The notes: a model not told the origin generated them from the sequence alone. A stretch of 64,000 nucleotides of DNA from Rhodamnia argentea (GCF_020921035.1 NC_063151.1:4526001-4590000); one strand, 5' to 3'. Shown: positions 1 through 10,198, counted from the first letter of the stretch. Numbers and translations are program-made.

Positions 1-356
1 ATTTAAAAAGGTTAGTTACTTTTTCCTTCTCCCAAAATTCTAAAATAAAATAAAATAAAAGATCGAGTAAAATAATAATGATAAGTTTTAAATCAACATT
101 CTCAGTATTTGTATGCCTGAAATGTTTTTAGGTCACATAAAAGTCATGTTTCAAACATTACGAAAAGATATAAAGCCTTGATAGTTTTTGCCGTCATTGT
201 TCTCCAAATTTCTTGAGCGGGCAAAGTTCAAAGGCAGCATTATAATCCCATCTCCTTTGGCTATGGTGTATCAGTGAACTTATTAAAAAAAAACAAAAGC
301 TGTTAATAGGATAGTTTAATAGTATTATCGGTTATTTCTGACCGTACGATCCCCCA
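1..356. other. AT-rich flank, no gene seen
   Basis: AT-rich sequence with simple AAAAT-type runs and no convincing reading frame, splice site pair or repeat. It is the left flank of the CACTA element; its last three bases (CCA, 354-356) are the left copy of that element's target duplication. Confidence 0.6.
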
Positions 357-369
357 CACTATAAAAAAA

Positions 370-1800
370 CATGGATTTTGCCACGAAAAATTTGCGACGA
401 AAAAAATTCATTGCTAATTTCCAACGAAAATAGCAACAAAATGAAGATTCGTCGCTATTTGCGACGAAATTAGCGACGAAAAAACTTGTTGCTCATTAGC
501 CACGAATTTAGCGACAAAAAATAATTCGTCGCTAATTTGCGATGAAAATGCCCACGAAAAATATTTCGTCGCACATTAGCGACGAAATTAGCCACGAAAA
601 ATATTTCGTCGCTAATTAGCGACGAAATTAGCCATAAAAATATTTCGTCGCTAATTAGAGACGAAAATGGCCATGAAAGATTATTCGTCGCTATGTCCTT
701 TGCGACGAAAATGGGCTTTGTCGCCAATTAGCCACGAACTTCTTTTTTCGTCGCAAATTCTTTTCTTAAAAGTTAGCAACGAAAATCAGCATTTGTCGCT
801 AATTAGCGACGAAAATAAACATTCGTAACTAATTAGCGACGAACTTTTAGTTTCGTTGCAAAATTAGTATTATGAATAAAAATAACAAAGAAATTATTAA
901 AATTAACGACGAATCATTATTTCATCGCTAATTTAGCGACGAAATGTATTATTCGTCGCTAATATAATGTCAATAAAAATAAAAAAGAAAATATTCAATT
1001 TAGCGACGAATTAGCTTTTTCGTCGCCACGGTAGTGACAAATTTGTTTTTCGTCGCTAATACGATATAAGTAAAAATAAAAATAAAAAAATAATCAGCGA
1101 CGAGCAATGTTTTTCGTCGCTAATTAGCGACGAAAACAAATTTTGTCGGAAATTTGTTACTATCATTTAGCGACGAAAACCTATTTCGTCACTAATTAGC
1201 CGCGAACCATGTTTTTCGTCGCAAATTCTCTTCTTAAAACTTAGCGACGAAAATTTCCATCTGTCGCTAATTAGCGACGAACGTTGATTTCGTCGCAAAA
1301 TTAGCACTATGAATAAAAATTAGAAAGAAAATAGTAAAATTAGTGACGAATCACATTTTTTGTCGCTAATTTTATAGAAATATAAATAAAATATAAAATA
1401 TTCAATTTAGCGACAAATTAGCTTTGTCGTTGCTAATTTAGCGACGAAATTCATTTTTCGTCGCTAACATGCTATAAATAAAAATAAAACTAAAAAATAA
1501 AATATTAAAATTAGGGACGAATTATATTTTTCATCGCTAATTTAGCGACGAAAAACTTTTTTCGTCGCAAAAATAGCACTATGAATAAAAATAAAAAATA
1601 AAATATTTCAATTTGGCGACGAACTAGTTTTTTCGTCGCTAATTTAGCGACCAAATGTATTATTCGTCGCTAATATGATATAAATAAAAATAAAAAAGGA
1701 AATATTAATATTAGCGACGAATTTGTTTTTCCGTCGCTGATTTAGCGACGAATTTCCTTTTTCGTCGCTAAATCAGCCACGAATTAGCTTTTTCGTCGCT
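370..1800. repeat. Left subterminal repeat array of the CACTA element
   Basis: Dozens of copies of TTAGCGACGAA and its reverse complement TTCGTCGCTAA, often back to back so that the pair forms a perfect palindrome, separated by AT-rich spacers such as AAATAAAAATAAAAAA. Variants with GCCACGAA also occur. In CACTA elements such motifs serve as binding sites for the element's own DNA-binding protein; that role is inferred here. Confidence 0.9.
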
Positions 1801-1829
1801 AAAAAAAATGAAAAAAGAAGGAAAAAAAA

Positions 1830-2043
1830 AATCCCCACGAGAGCCTCCAAGGGAAGCGGCGTACCCTCTCACAATTCAAAAAGCTGATTTCGCCTTCTCG
1901 TCTTCCCCAAGAGAGAGAGAGAGAGAGCTTCTCTTTCTTCCTCCCACCTTCCAAACTCAACTCAAGGTTTCTCTCACCTTATAATCTTATATACATTCCC
2001 GTCTCCATTCATCAACCTCACTCTCTCTCTCTCTGCGACTTTA
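1830..2043 (+). promoter_or_regulatory. Captured UPM1 5' UTR and possible core promoter
   Basis: Between the repeat array and the UPM1 start codon the base composition changes abruptly to pyrimidine-rich sequence with GA and CT runs, typical of a plant 5' UTR, and includes a TATA-like ATAATCTTATATAC at about 1981-1994. It looks like the native leader of UPM1 carried along with exon 1. If active, it would drive transcription through all four captured fragments. The TATA call is weak. Confidence 0.35.
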
Positions 2044-3088
2044 ATGGCTCTCGTCAACAGGCTCGCTTCGTCCGTGTCACCTCGTCTTCGACCGAGCTCC
2101 TCCCCTGCTCAGCCTTGAATCTGCTCCCTCCACTACACCCCCTCCTCCCCTCCTCCTCCTCCTCCTCCTCCTCCTCCTTCTTCTTCTTCGCCGTTCACCG
2201 AGAAACACTCGCCAGAGAGGTACCGCAGCGACGGGTGGCTCTACAGCGACTCCCTCTGCCAGACTCCTCTCTCCCCCCCCTCCTCCTCCTCCTCCGGCTC
2301 CGATCCCGACTCCCTCAGGCGGGACGACTTCGCCCTCCAGCTGCCAGAGCTGAAGAACCTGCTCCGGGTGCTCAAGGACAAGAGGGAGCGCTCCTGCGGC
2401 TGCGGCGGCGAGAAATGCGGGCCCGGGAACGTCTACTTGGTGGGGACGGGGCCGGGCAATCCCGAGTTGTTGACTCTGAAGGCGGTCAGGGTCATCAAGG
2501 GCGCCAATTTGTTGCTCTACGACCGGCTGGTGTCGAACGACGTGCTGGACTTGGTTGGCCCCGACGTGAGGGTACTCTACGTGGGGAAGACTGCCGGGTA
2601 CCATAGCCGCACTCAGGTAAATTAATTTACCGTTCTCGTCGCTCTACTTCTGTGTTCTATCGGGTTTTGAGGAATTAGGCTGGTGTTTTTGCTTTGATTA
2701 GTGTCATTTGGAAGTGAGTTATTATGGTGGTTGCTGGCATTATTTTTTTTCCACCACGTGTTTGAGTTTTGGTGAATGTATTGTTGGGTTGTGAAAGGTG
2801 GTGTGATCTTTTCGGTACTTGTGTGGGCAGGACGAGATCCATGAGTTGCTTCTCAATTTTGCGGAGGCGGGGGCTACTATTGTTAGACTCAAAGGTGGTG
2901 ATCCTCTGGTGAGTAAATTTCAGATTTAACATTTTATTAATCTGCAATTCTTCTAATGTCGACTTGGAATGCCCTTTCGTTCCTGTTTATATGTGGATTT
3001 TGAACATGGTTTCTGTAGGTATTTGGGAGAGGTGGGGAGGAGATGGACTTTCTGCAACAACAAGGCATTCAAGTACAAGTTATACCAT
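2044..3088 (+). pseudogene. UPM1: UPM1 fragment (uroporphyrinogen-III C-methyltransferase, first three exons), captured and broken
   Basis: UPM1 is the plastid SAM-dependent methyltransferase that makes precorrin-2 for siroheme. Exon 1 (2044-2616) encodes a transit-peptide-like start (MALVNRLASSVSPRL), a Pro/Ser run from a CCT repeat, then FTEKHSPERYRSDGWLY, LRRDDFALQLPEL and the SAM-site motif GNVYLVGTGPGNPELLTLKA. Exon 2 (2831-2908) gives DEIHELLLNFAEAGATIVRL and GGDPL; exon 3 (3019-3088) gives VFGRGGEEMDFLQQQGIQVQ then VIP. GT/AG sites are intact. Codon 25 is TGA (2116-2118), so the frame closes inside the transit peptide. Everything after VIP, about half the enzyme including the rest of the catalytic domain, is missing. 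The last exon base is T where I expect G. It is a non-functional transposon-borne copy. Confidence 0.9.
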
Positions 3089-3492
3089 GTAAAGATGAGC
3101 TTCAATCACATGCGTACTCATCTTAAACAGGAAAGGAATTTGCTGGCCGTGACTTTAGAGCTGCAACTTAACTTCCATTTGATCCTAATTTGTAATTGTA
3201 CTGATGATAAGAGGTTACATACACATGTGAGAAAATATTGCATCAATCTTGGGTTGGTTTCTTGCCAAATGCTTGTGATTTTGGGGGTCTTGTATACTCT
3301 GTTTCAATTCTGGAGGCTGCCTAATGGTGTTAATTTAATGTGATTCTAGGTCCTTTAGGCTTGATTTCATCGTTCCTTTACTCATTCGTGATTAAGGGTT
3401 GACATGTGGCCAATTCCATAGACTTCTTATCAAGATTCAAGAATACATTGGTTCATATTTTTCATTGTTCATTTGTTGGACATTCTTTGTAG

Positions 3493-3746
3493 TTCTTCCC
3501 CACTGCTGAGGAGTCTATTGACTACTACAACCAGAACAGATGTGTAGATGGAAAAAGGGCTTGTCTTGCCAAGTTAGATAGTGAGTTGCTTTATGAATAA
3601 CAATTAGTGATACACTTTGGTTTAATGTCCTCAACCTTTTTCGTTATGTTTGATAACATCATCGTATTTTCTTTCCAGAGATATGTCAAGTACTTTGAAC
3701 GTGTTTTGACATACTTCAATGGAGAAAACCAGCATGGGCGAAGGTA
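3493..3746 (+). pseudogene. PTEN2: PTEN2-like phosphatase fragment (two exons), captured and frameshifted
   Basis: The family is the plant PTEN2 dual-specificity/lipid phosphatase. Exon 3493-3580 reads FFPTAEESIDYYNQNRCVDG and is followed by GT at 3581. The second part starts at 3679 after CAG and reads RYVKYFERVLTYFNGENQHG then RR, matching the end of the phosphatase domain and the start of the C2 region of plant PTEN2. In the first exon one extra A in an A-run (about 3550-3555) shifts the frame away from the expected GLVLPSQI, and in the original frame the expected CAG (Q) is TAG. The catalytic HCxxGxxR loop is not present. The segment ends abruptly inside an exon at about 3746, where CSN7 sequence begins without an intron. 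Confidence 0.85.
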
Positions 3747-4137
3747 TGTTGTAAATGTGCGAGAACTTGAAGATTTTCTTATCAACAAGTGCATGTATGC
3801 GGTAAGTTCTCCATCGACTTCGTCAAATATATCCTTGCATCACCATGATTTAGATCTTGCTGTTTGAACTTTGGCTTTCCTTGTCATTGAGATATTTCTC
3901 TTGCTAAAAAAGTAAAAATAATACGAATCTGCAAATCCTCATGTTCAGTTGAGCATCTACTTTCTGAATGGCAGCTGTCTTTCCTTTGGATAGAAGAGAA
4001 GTGAAAATATTACAGAAGTTGCAAACTTCTTGTTGCATAATGAACAATTGAGGCACAATGAATGTGCTTATATTTGTTATTTGTCTTTTCAGGGTATAGT
4101 TAGAGGAAAGCTTGATCAATTGACAAGATGCTTCGAG
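3747..4137 (+). pseudogene. CSN7: CSN7 fragment (COP9 signalosome subunit 7, PCI-domain region), captured
   Basis: CSN7 (FUS5 in Arabidopsis) is a PCI-domain subunit of the COP9 signalosome, which removes NEDD8/RUB from cullins. The sequence reads VNVRELEDFLINKCMYA up to 3801, then a GT donor at 3802. It resumes at 4093 after CAG with GIVRGKLDQLTRCFE to 4137, again followed by GT. These are two consecutive pieces of the conserved CSN7 PCI/winged-helix region, and the junction between them is a proper intron. The native protein has E where this copy has K (FLINKCMYA). The 5' side is fused in the same exon and frame to the PTEN2 fragment. No downstream CSN7 exon is visible. Too little remains to assemble into a complex. 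Confidence 0.87.
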
Positions 4138-4529
4138 GTATGAAATTCTTACAATTGTGGAATTTGTTTTTCTCCTTAATCTTACTGATGGAAATTTAAG
4201 GTGATCAACTGTTTACCAGGGGAGGTAAAAACTTGGATCCTCTTCTTCTTGATTATTACTCCATGTTCAAAATTTTGATATGATTCCATGCACTAATTCA
4301 TGATGCGTACAGTTTGAATGCCATATTGGTATGTTAAAAACAAAAATTACATGTAATTGGCTTAGAAATTGCGAAAGTTAGTTGTGAGACCAGTTTTAGT
4401 CTATTTCCTGAGTTGACCCACATTGTGCTCATATTCAGTACAGTTACAATAAGAGAATAGTTATCATTTTTGCTGCAGTCCTTTTATGTGACATGGAGTT
4501 TTGCTGGCAATATTCGTGTGTGGATGCAG

Positions 4530-4753
4530 AGCTGATAAATATTGGGCAGAAGCGAGGTGCTCTGCAAGAACTTCACGATCTTGTTACCTCGAAGAGATCC
4601 TGAGCATGGCAAACTACCCTTGAGAGGATTATGTTTAAGTACATTGAGCTATGTGTTGATATGCGGAGGGGGAGATTTGCCAAGGATGGTCTGATTCAGT
4701 ATGGCATTGTATGTCAACAAGTGAATATCACCTCTATGGAGGAGCTACTGTAA
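4530..4753 (+). pseudogene. eIF3a fragment (translation initiation factor 3 subunit a, N-terminal exon), captured
   Basis: After an AG acceptor at 4528-4529 the frame reads ELINIGQKRGALQELHDLVT, SKRS, a TGA stop (about 4600), then [40 protein letters not shown] and NITSMEELL, ending at TAA (4751-4753). This matches the N-terminal part of plant eIF3a, the large PCI-domain scaffold of eIF3. The internal TGA sits where the family has an Arg codon, as expected from a CGA to TGA change at a methylated CpG. The rest of the roughly 900-residue protein is absent. It lies on the same strand as the other captured pieces. Confidence 0.87.
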
Positions 4754-4825
4754 TACGAGGAACTAATTATGTGCAAATTCCCTAAAGAAAAATATTTATG
4801 TCATTCTTGTGAAAAATGTAGATGA

Positions 4826-4875
4826 ATGTATCTCATTTTCACCTTACCAAAAAAAAAAAATGTATCTCATTTTCA
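4826..4875. repeat. 16-bp direct repeats around a poly(A) stub
   Basis: ATGTATCTCATTTTCA occurs at 4826-4841 and again at 4860-4875. Between them is CCTTACC followed by a run of A. The layout (target duplication, short unique piece, A-tail, duplication) is what a very short 5'-truncated SINE or LINE insertion would leave. The repeats are seen; the origin is inferred. Confidence 0.5.
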
Positions 4876-4984
4876 TATTATTATAAAATTTTGATATTAT
4901 TAAGTGCTTAATCAATGTTAAATATAAATTGTAGAAATTAATTTTGCTTTTAATTAAATTTAAGATCGAAAAGTAAAAGAAATG

Positions 4985-5845
4985 ATTTTATCATGAAAAA
5001 AATAAAATTTCGTCGCTAAATTCGTCCCTAAACTATATTCATCGGAGAGTTCGTCGCTAAAGAATTAATAAAAATTTGTCACTAATTTTGTCGCTAAATT
5101 ATTTTAAATTTCATCACTAAATACTTTTCATGGCTATTTTCGTTGCAAATGACAATGCTAAACTTTCAAATTCGTAATCGGCAATGACTTTTGCCACGAA
5201 TTCGGGGAAATTAGCGACTAATTTTGCCACGAATATGTTCATGGAAAATTAGCAACGAATAATATTTTTGTGGCTAAATTTGATTCGTGCTAATTAGCGA
5301 CGGAAAAATTTTCGTCCAAAAGTAAATCAAATTTAGCGACGAAATCACAAGTTCGTCGCTAATTTTGCCACGAAAAATTTGGAAAAATTCGTCGCTAATT
5401 GGGTTTTATGACTAATTTTGCCACGAAAAAAATTCATGGCTAATCTGGCGTCACAAAATTTAGGGACGAAACATTATTTTTTCGTCGCTAAATTTTGCGA
5501 CGAATATAAAATTCGTCACTAAATTCATCACTAAATTTAGCGACGACATTTTATTTTTGTGGCTAATTAGCGACGAATAAGTTTCGTCGCTAATTTGCCA
5601 CGTAAAGTAATTGGTCGCAAAATTCGTGGCTAATTTGTGACAAAACTTATTCGTCGCTAATTAGCCACGGATAAGTAGTCGTCGCAAAATTCGTCGCTAA
5701 TTAGCGACGAACTTTAGTTTTTCGTGGCTAAATTTTGTGACGCCGAATTGGCGACGAATATTTTTCCGTCGCTAATTTTCGTCACAAAGCAATTTAGCGA
5801 CGAATTTTGGTCAATTTTTCGTGGCAAAATCCGTGGCTAAATCCT
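4985..5845. repeat. Right subterminal repeat array of the CACTA element
   Basis: Same motif as in the left array (TTCGTCGCTAA / TTAGCGACGAA and GCCACGAA variants), in both orientations, up to the right terminus. The array is shorter and denser in the GCCACG variant than the left one. Confidence 0.88.
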
Positions 5846-5900
5846 TATTTTTTTGTAGTGCCAATTAATAAGTGTTTTATGTAAAATATATGGTGATGGT

Positions 5901-8900
5901 TGTTGACACCTGATTTTTAATCAATCTTTTTTTCGATTTATTTTTGAAAATTCATAAAAAATTCACAAAAAATTAGAAAATTGTAAAATCAACTTTGGTA
6001 GCCTTGGCCAAGCTCAAGGAACCATTTTTGATCAAAAAATAATTTTTCATATTTTTCGCATTTTTTGATATTTTTCAGAAAATAAGAAAATACCCCAAAA
6101 ATCAAGAAAAATACTATTCGAGGTCACAAAAATACAGAAAAATAGTCAGTATTTTTCTTTTAATTTCCTTTTCATTTTGACCTCTTAAAATTTGAAAATT
6201 CCATTTCGGATTTGTGTGTTCCTTCACAAATGCACCCTCGAATTAGACATGAAAATACCATTTGGGGTCATTTTATTTTTCTTTTTTCACTTTTGAGGGT
6301 TGTGACATGTTTCTCTAGCATTACATTTCACATTCTGATCCAATTACATGTTAATTTGCTCAATTTTGGCACTAGGGACTTAATTGCACAAAAATTCCTT
6401 TCATTTTAGTCCCTACCATGCCAAATCCGAAATTAAATCTTCCTAAGAGACACCCATGGAACCCCATGACCCTTATCCTATAATTTTCCACCTCCTGAAT
6501 CTAATGACGGGCTCAATTGATGCTAATTCCTTCATTAAGGACTCCAATTTTGTGAAAATCAATTTCGGATCTTACCCAATATTTGGGGTTTTCTCTCAAT
6601 TCCAAAGGAATTTTTTACGAAAATCACATCTTTAGAGGTAATCCATGATGGGAAATCAATTTTTGGCATCAATTTTATGAAAAAATGTTAATTGTTAGCT
6701 CAATTTGGCCATTTATTGCACGAATCGGGTCAGCCGGGTCGGGCGGATCCGATCCGGTGACCCGGCACTATTCATCGTCTCTCCCAAAGCTCCACAGGCG
6801 CAGGTTAGAGAGAAGACGGCCGTTTTTCGAACGGTTTTCAGCAACGAAGCTTCGGGAAGCTTCTGGAAGGCCTGGCAGTTAGAGGAGCACGGGAAAGAGG
6901 AACAAAAGGAAAGAGAGTGCTCGCAAACAAAAGGGGAGGAGATTCGAGAAAAAAAAAAAAGGAAAAAAGGAGAACACAAGAGAGAAAGAGGGAGAGGGAG
7001 AGAACGAGAAAGGAGGATCTTCAACAAACGAGCGGGGGGGGCTCGCTAGAAGTGCTCGTCCGCCATTGAAGCCCGGGCAGCCGAAAAGCTTCAAGCTCGG
7101 TTCCCGATCGGCGCAGGCGACGCCACGCCGCAGCACCAGCGTCGTTGGCCTCGTCTCACTCCTACGAACGCGTCGGATACTCTCGCAATCGTCGACGCTC
7201 CCGAAACAGGTGAGTATCGTCGCCGCACCCTATCCCGGGTTTCAATGGCAACTCTTCAATCCGATCATTTTTCTTCAATTTTTCTGGTTGATTCGAGTCT
7301 TTAGCAAGCCCTAAGCTCGCATCCATGTCTTTTTTGCATGGAATCTACTCGAAACCTCACGATTGAACCACGAGAATCCGTGACCTCTCATGAACTCGTA
7401 AGCTTGACGAATGCGAAACCGATCCTCGATGATGAACAGGTAAGCTTCTTCGACTTATATTGATGTTATTTGATCAACCGTTTTGAGGTTTAAACGTTGA
7501 ATATGCGAGATTGAGCTTGCCGCCGGAAATGTGACTGTGGAGGTCTGTTTAGTTTAGTTCTAAGTGGGTTAGGCCTCCGAATCTCATGTATGTTGATCGG
7601 GATTTGCGAGGATTCAGATTCGTGCAAAAATGGTGAGAAAACGAAGTGTTTTCACGTCGGAATAAAGCTTCCGACGAGGCGCCGGCGAGATCGCCGGCGC
7701 CGATCGTCTTCCCCGATCGGACGTTGACCGGTCAACTCGAGTTGACTCGGTCAAGTCTACGTGGCGATGACGTGGCGGCCACGTGGCGGCCACGTCGGCG
7801 CGGTTTGTTATAACCGAATAACGGAAAAAAAAAAAAACAACCTTGATCCGACGGCCCAAAATAGGCCACGTGTCGAGATCTCGGATTTTTTGAAAATAAA
7901 AATCATTTTTTAAAAATATTCCATTTTTGAAAAATAAAAAAAAAATGTTTTGTGATCGGGTGGCCCAGGTTTGGCCACGCGTCACGTTTCCGATCGTAGG
8001 ATCAAAAAATTCTTTTTTTTAAAAAATAAATAAATAAATCAATTTTCGAATAAAAAATAATACTCTTGATCGACGGTCGTGGACTAGCCACGTTGTCAAA
8101 TCCCCACCGCAGATCTGATCGAAGGATCAAACGGCCGTGGATTAGCCACGTGTCTTTATCCCGACCGTAGATTCGATCTCTCGATCAAAGAGCCATAATT
8201 TCGCCACGTGGCGAACCCCGAGCCATCGATCTTAATGTCCGATCTGAGCGTCCGGAGAGCGCCACGTGGCGTAATCCGAGACACATATTTTTTTAGGCGG
8301 GAATTTCCAAAATTTCGAGCGCGAACGTTAGACGACGCCGTTTTTGGAGGGGTCCCGGTCCGGGCGTGTGTTCGGACCGGGCTGATCGGTCCGTGGACCG
8401 GGCTGACCCGGTCCGTTGACCGGGTTGACTCGGTCCGATAAATAATAAAAAATAATAAAAAATCGAAAAAAATGATTTTTAAAATCCAAAAAAATTGGAA
8501 AAATCATAGAAAATCCAAAAAAATTAGGAAAATTTGTAGAAAATTCCCAAAAATTCCAAAAATTCTCAAAAATTGAGGAATGGCCACAATCAACTGGCCA
8601 ATCCTATTTTTGAGATTTCTTTTCCCCATCTTTCCAAAAATGACAATTTTACCCTTTAGGGGTAATTTGTCTCCAAAAATTCTCGCGGACTTCCAAAAAA
8701 TGTTGGAAATTAGGAAATGGGTCGGTTTAGGTGGCCAATCCTATTTTCAACATTTCTCATTCCGAATCTCTTCCGAAATGACGATTTTGCCCTTTTTGGC
8801 AAATCGTCCCCAAATTTTCTCAAAATTACGATTTTGCCCCTCATGGGCGAATCGCTTCCAAATCACTCCCGATCCCCTCCTATGCTTTGGATGTCCCTTC

Positions 8901-9430
8901 TCTAAGCCAATAGGGCTATACTAGGAATGCCACGCTGATTTGATGCGATTTATCCGCATGTTATGGATTCCTTGATTTGCGCATTTACTTTAACTCGGTT
9001 GTGATTGCTAGGATAGTTACTCTCATCCGCATGAACTCCTAGATTAGGATTCGTACCCCCACTCCTGCATGAAATCCAAGATTAGAAAATTCAATCAACT
9101 TAGGTACCGAAAGGGCGTCAACTACGATAGTTGGCGTAACTAAGTCCCCGAACCCACTTCTGCGGTTCTCGCAGAATCGAATAGAAACTCCCGACTATTC
9201 GATAGGGTTTCCAATCGTACCTTCCACGAAACGATTGGTGGCGACTCCTTGGCATGCACACGTAGCACATGCCACTAGACCGCACCGAAGGTCGATCACG
9301 TTATCCTCCGTTGCGATTTGGGTAATGGGCCTTGGGAGGGGCCCGCGTCCGAAGGTCCACACGCAATCGGGCCGGAAGGGCGACCCATTAACCCTCTTCC
9401 TCGCTTCTCCGATCGAGGAGGGTCGCGGCT
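5901..9430 (+). repeat. 5' LTR
   Basis: Begins TGTTGACACCTGA and matches 19999-23529 along its whole length apart from scattered substitutions and 1-3 base indels. It contains a GA-rich stretch (about 6880-7020) and a GC-rich part with repeated CCACGTGGC-like motifs (7760-8270). A run of ATAAATAATAAAAAATAAT (about 8438) follows. The final bases are GGCT where the right copy has GACA, so the canonical CA end appears altered here. Confidence 0.92.
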
Positions 9431-9433
9431 GAT

Positions 9434-9452
9434 CGGCGACTCCACTGGGGAC
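9434..9452 (+). other. Primer-binding site (tRNA-Arg type)
   Basis: CGGCGACTCCACTGGGGAC lies 3 bases after the 5' LTR. The consensus I know from Tat/Ogre-like elements starts TGGCGACTCC and pairs with the 3' end of a tRNA-Arg; here the first base is C rather than T. The identification as tRNA-Arg is from memory of the lineage. Confidence 0.65.
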
Positions 9453-10198
9453 CGGTTACGAAGCCATTAGAGGACTTGAGCCGATTAAAAAGTTGATTGG
9501 TTTTCCTAACCTAATTTTATGCGGATGCGCTTGAAGGTGAGGTACGTACGCCAACGAATGTGTTAGATGTTTTTGCGGATGGGAGAAATAAGGGGTGGAG
9601 TGATTGTTGACATTGTTTCTTGCAGGTTGGAGTAAGGAATGTATGTTTGTGGATGTGATTATAGAAGCGGTGTTTTGATATAAATTGTTGTGCATGAAAG
9701 TGCATTTTGGCGATCACGACACATTGCACACACCGGCGGTCAAACCCCGATCGCAACCACCCATAGGTTACCTTAGATAGGGAAAGGGTGCGAAAGGATC
9801 TTGTGTTCGATGGCACTTGAGACTTTCGTATTCGTTCCCGCTCATGATCTTGATTAGCAAGTTCCAACCCTCTCGGGTAGGTACCCTCGAGGGCGAATTT
9901 GCCATATTTTGATCGTGGGAGCCTTTAGCCATAGGTTCCATACCCGATCTTTTGATTTTTAGAGTATACCCCTCACTTGTCTCATGCGCATGTCTGTGGA
10001 TGGTTGGTATACCTAAAACCACACAAAAAATCGGCGAGTTCGGTTGGTAAGATCTTTCTATCCCTCAAACTTGTTACAGTTTATATCATGTTTTTTGAAA
10101 TATTCAACTCATTGCACATTTTAAATGTGATCATTACATCCATTGCATTTGAATGGTTCTGGTGATTGGATTAAATGCCATTTGGTGGGTAGATAGAG

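Larger units (their letters stand above)
357..5860 (+). mobile_element. CACTA (En/Spm-type) DNA transposon, non-autonomous, carrying four host gene fragments
   Basis: The left end reads CACTATAAAAAAACATGGAT and the reverse complement of the right end reads CACTACAAAAAAATAAGGAT; the similarity continues into a shared GCCACG. The bases outside both ends are CCA (354-356 and 5861-5863), the 3-bp target duplication expected of CACTA elements. Inside the ends lie long arrays of a GCGACGAA-type motif in both orientations, as is usual for subterminal repeats of this superfamily. No TnpA or TnpD/transposase-like protein is visible, so movement would need a partner element in trans. The middle (about 1.83-4.75 kb) holds pieces of UPM1, PTEN2, CSN7 and eIF3a with introns, which points to capture at the DNA level. 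The ends and duplication are seen directly; the family call follows from them. Confidence 0.93.

Noticed and set aside
2077..2606. Long overlapping frames on both strands (175 codons minus, 163 codons plus) over the first captured exon
   Set aside because: They are alternative-frame readings of the GC-rich UPM1 exon 1; only the frame starting at 2044 gives the conserved methyltransferase motifs.
6685..7136. Several frames of 65-114 codons in the GA-rich part of the 5' LTR (repeated at 20.8-21.3 kb)
   Set aside because: Low-complexity Arg/Glu/Lys- or Ser/Phe/Leu-rich products on both strands; LTRs are non-coding and the frames differ between the two LTRs because of small indels.
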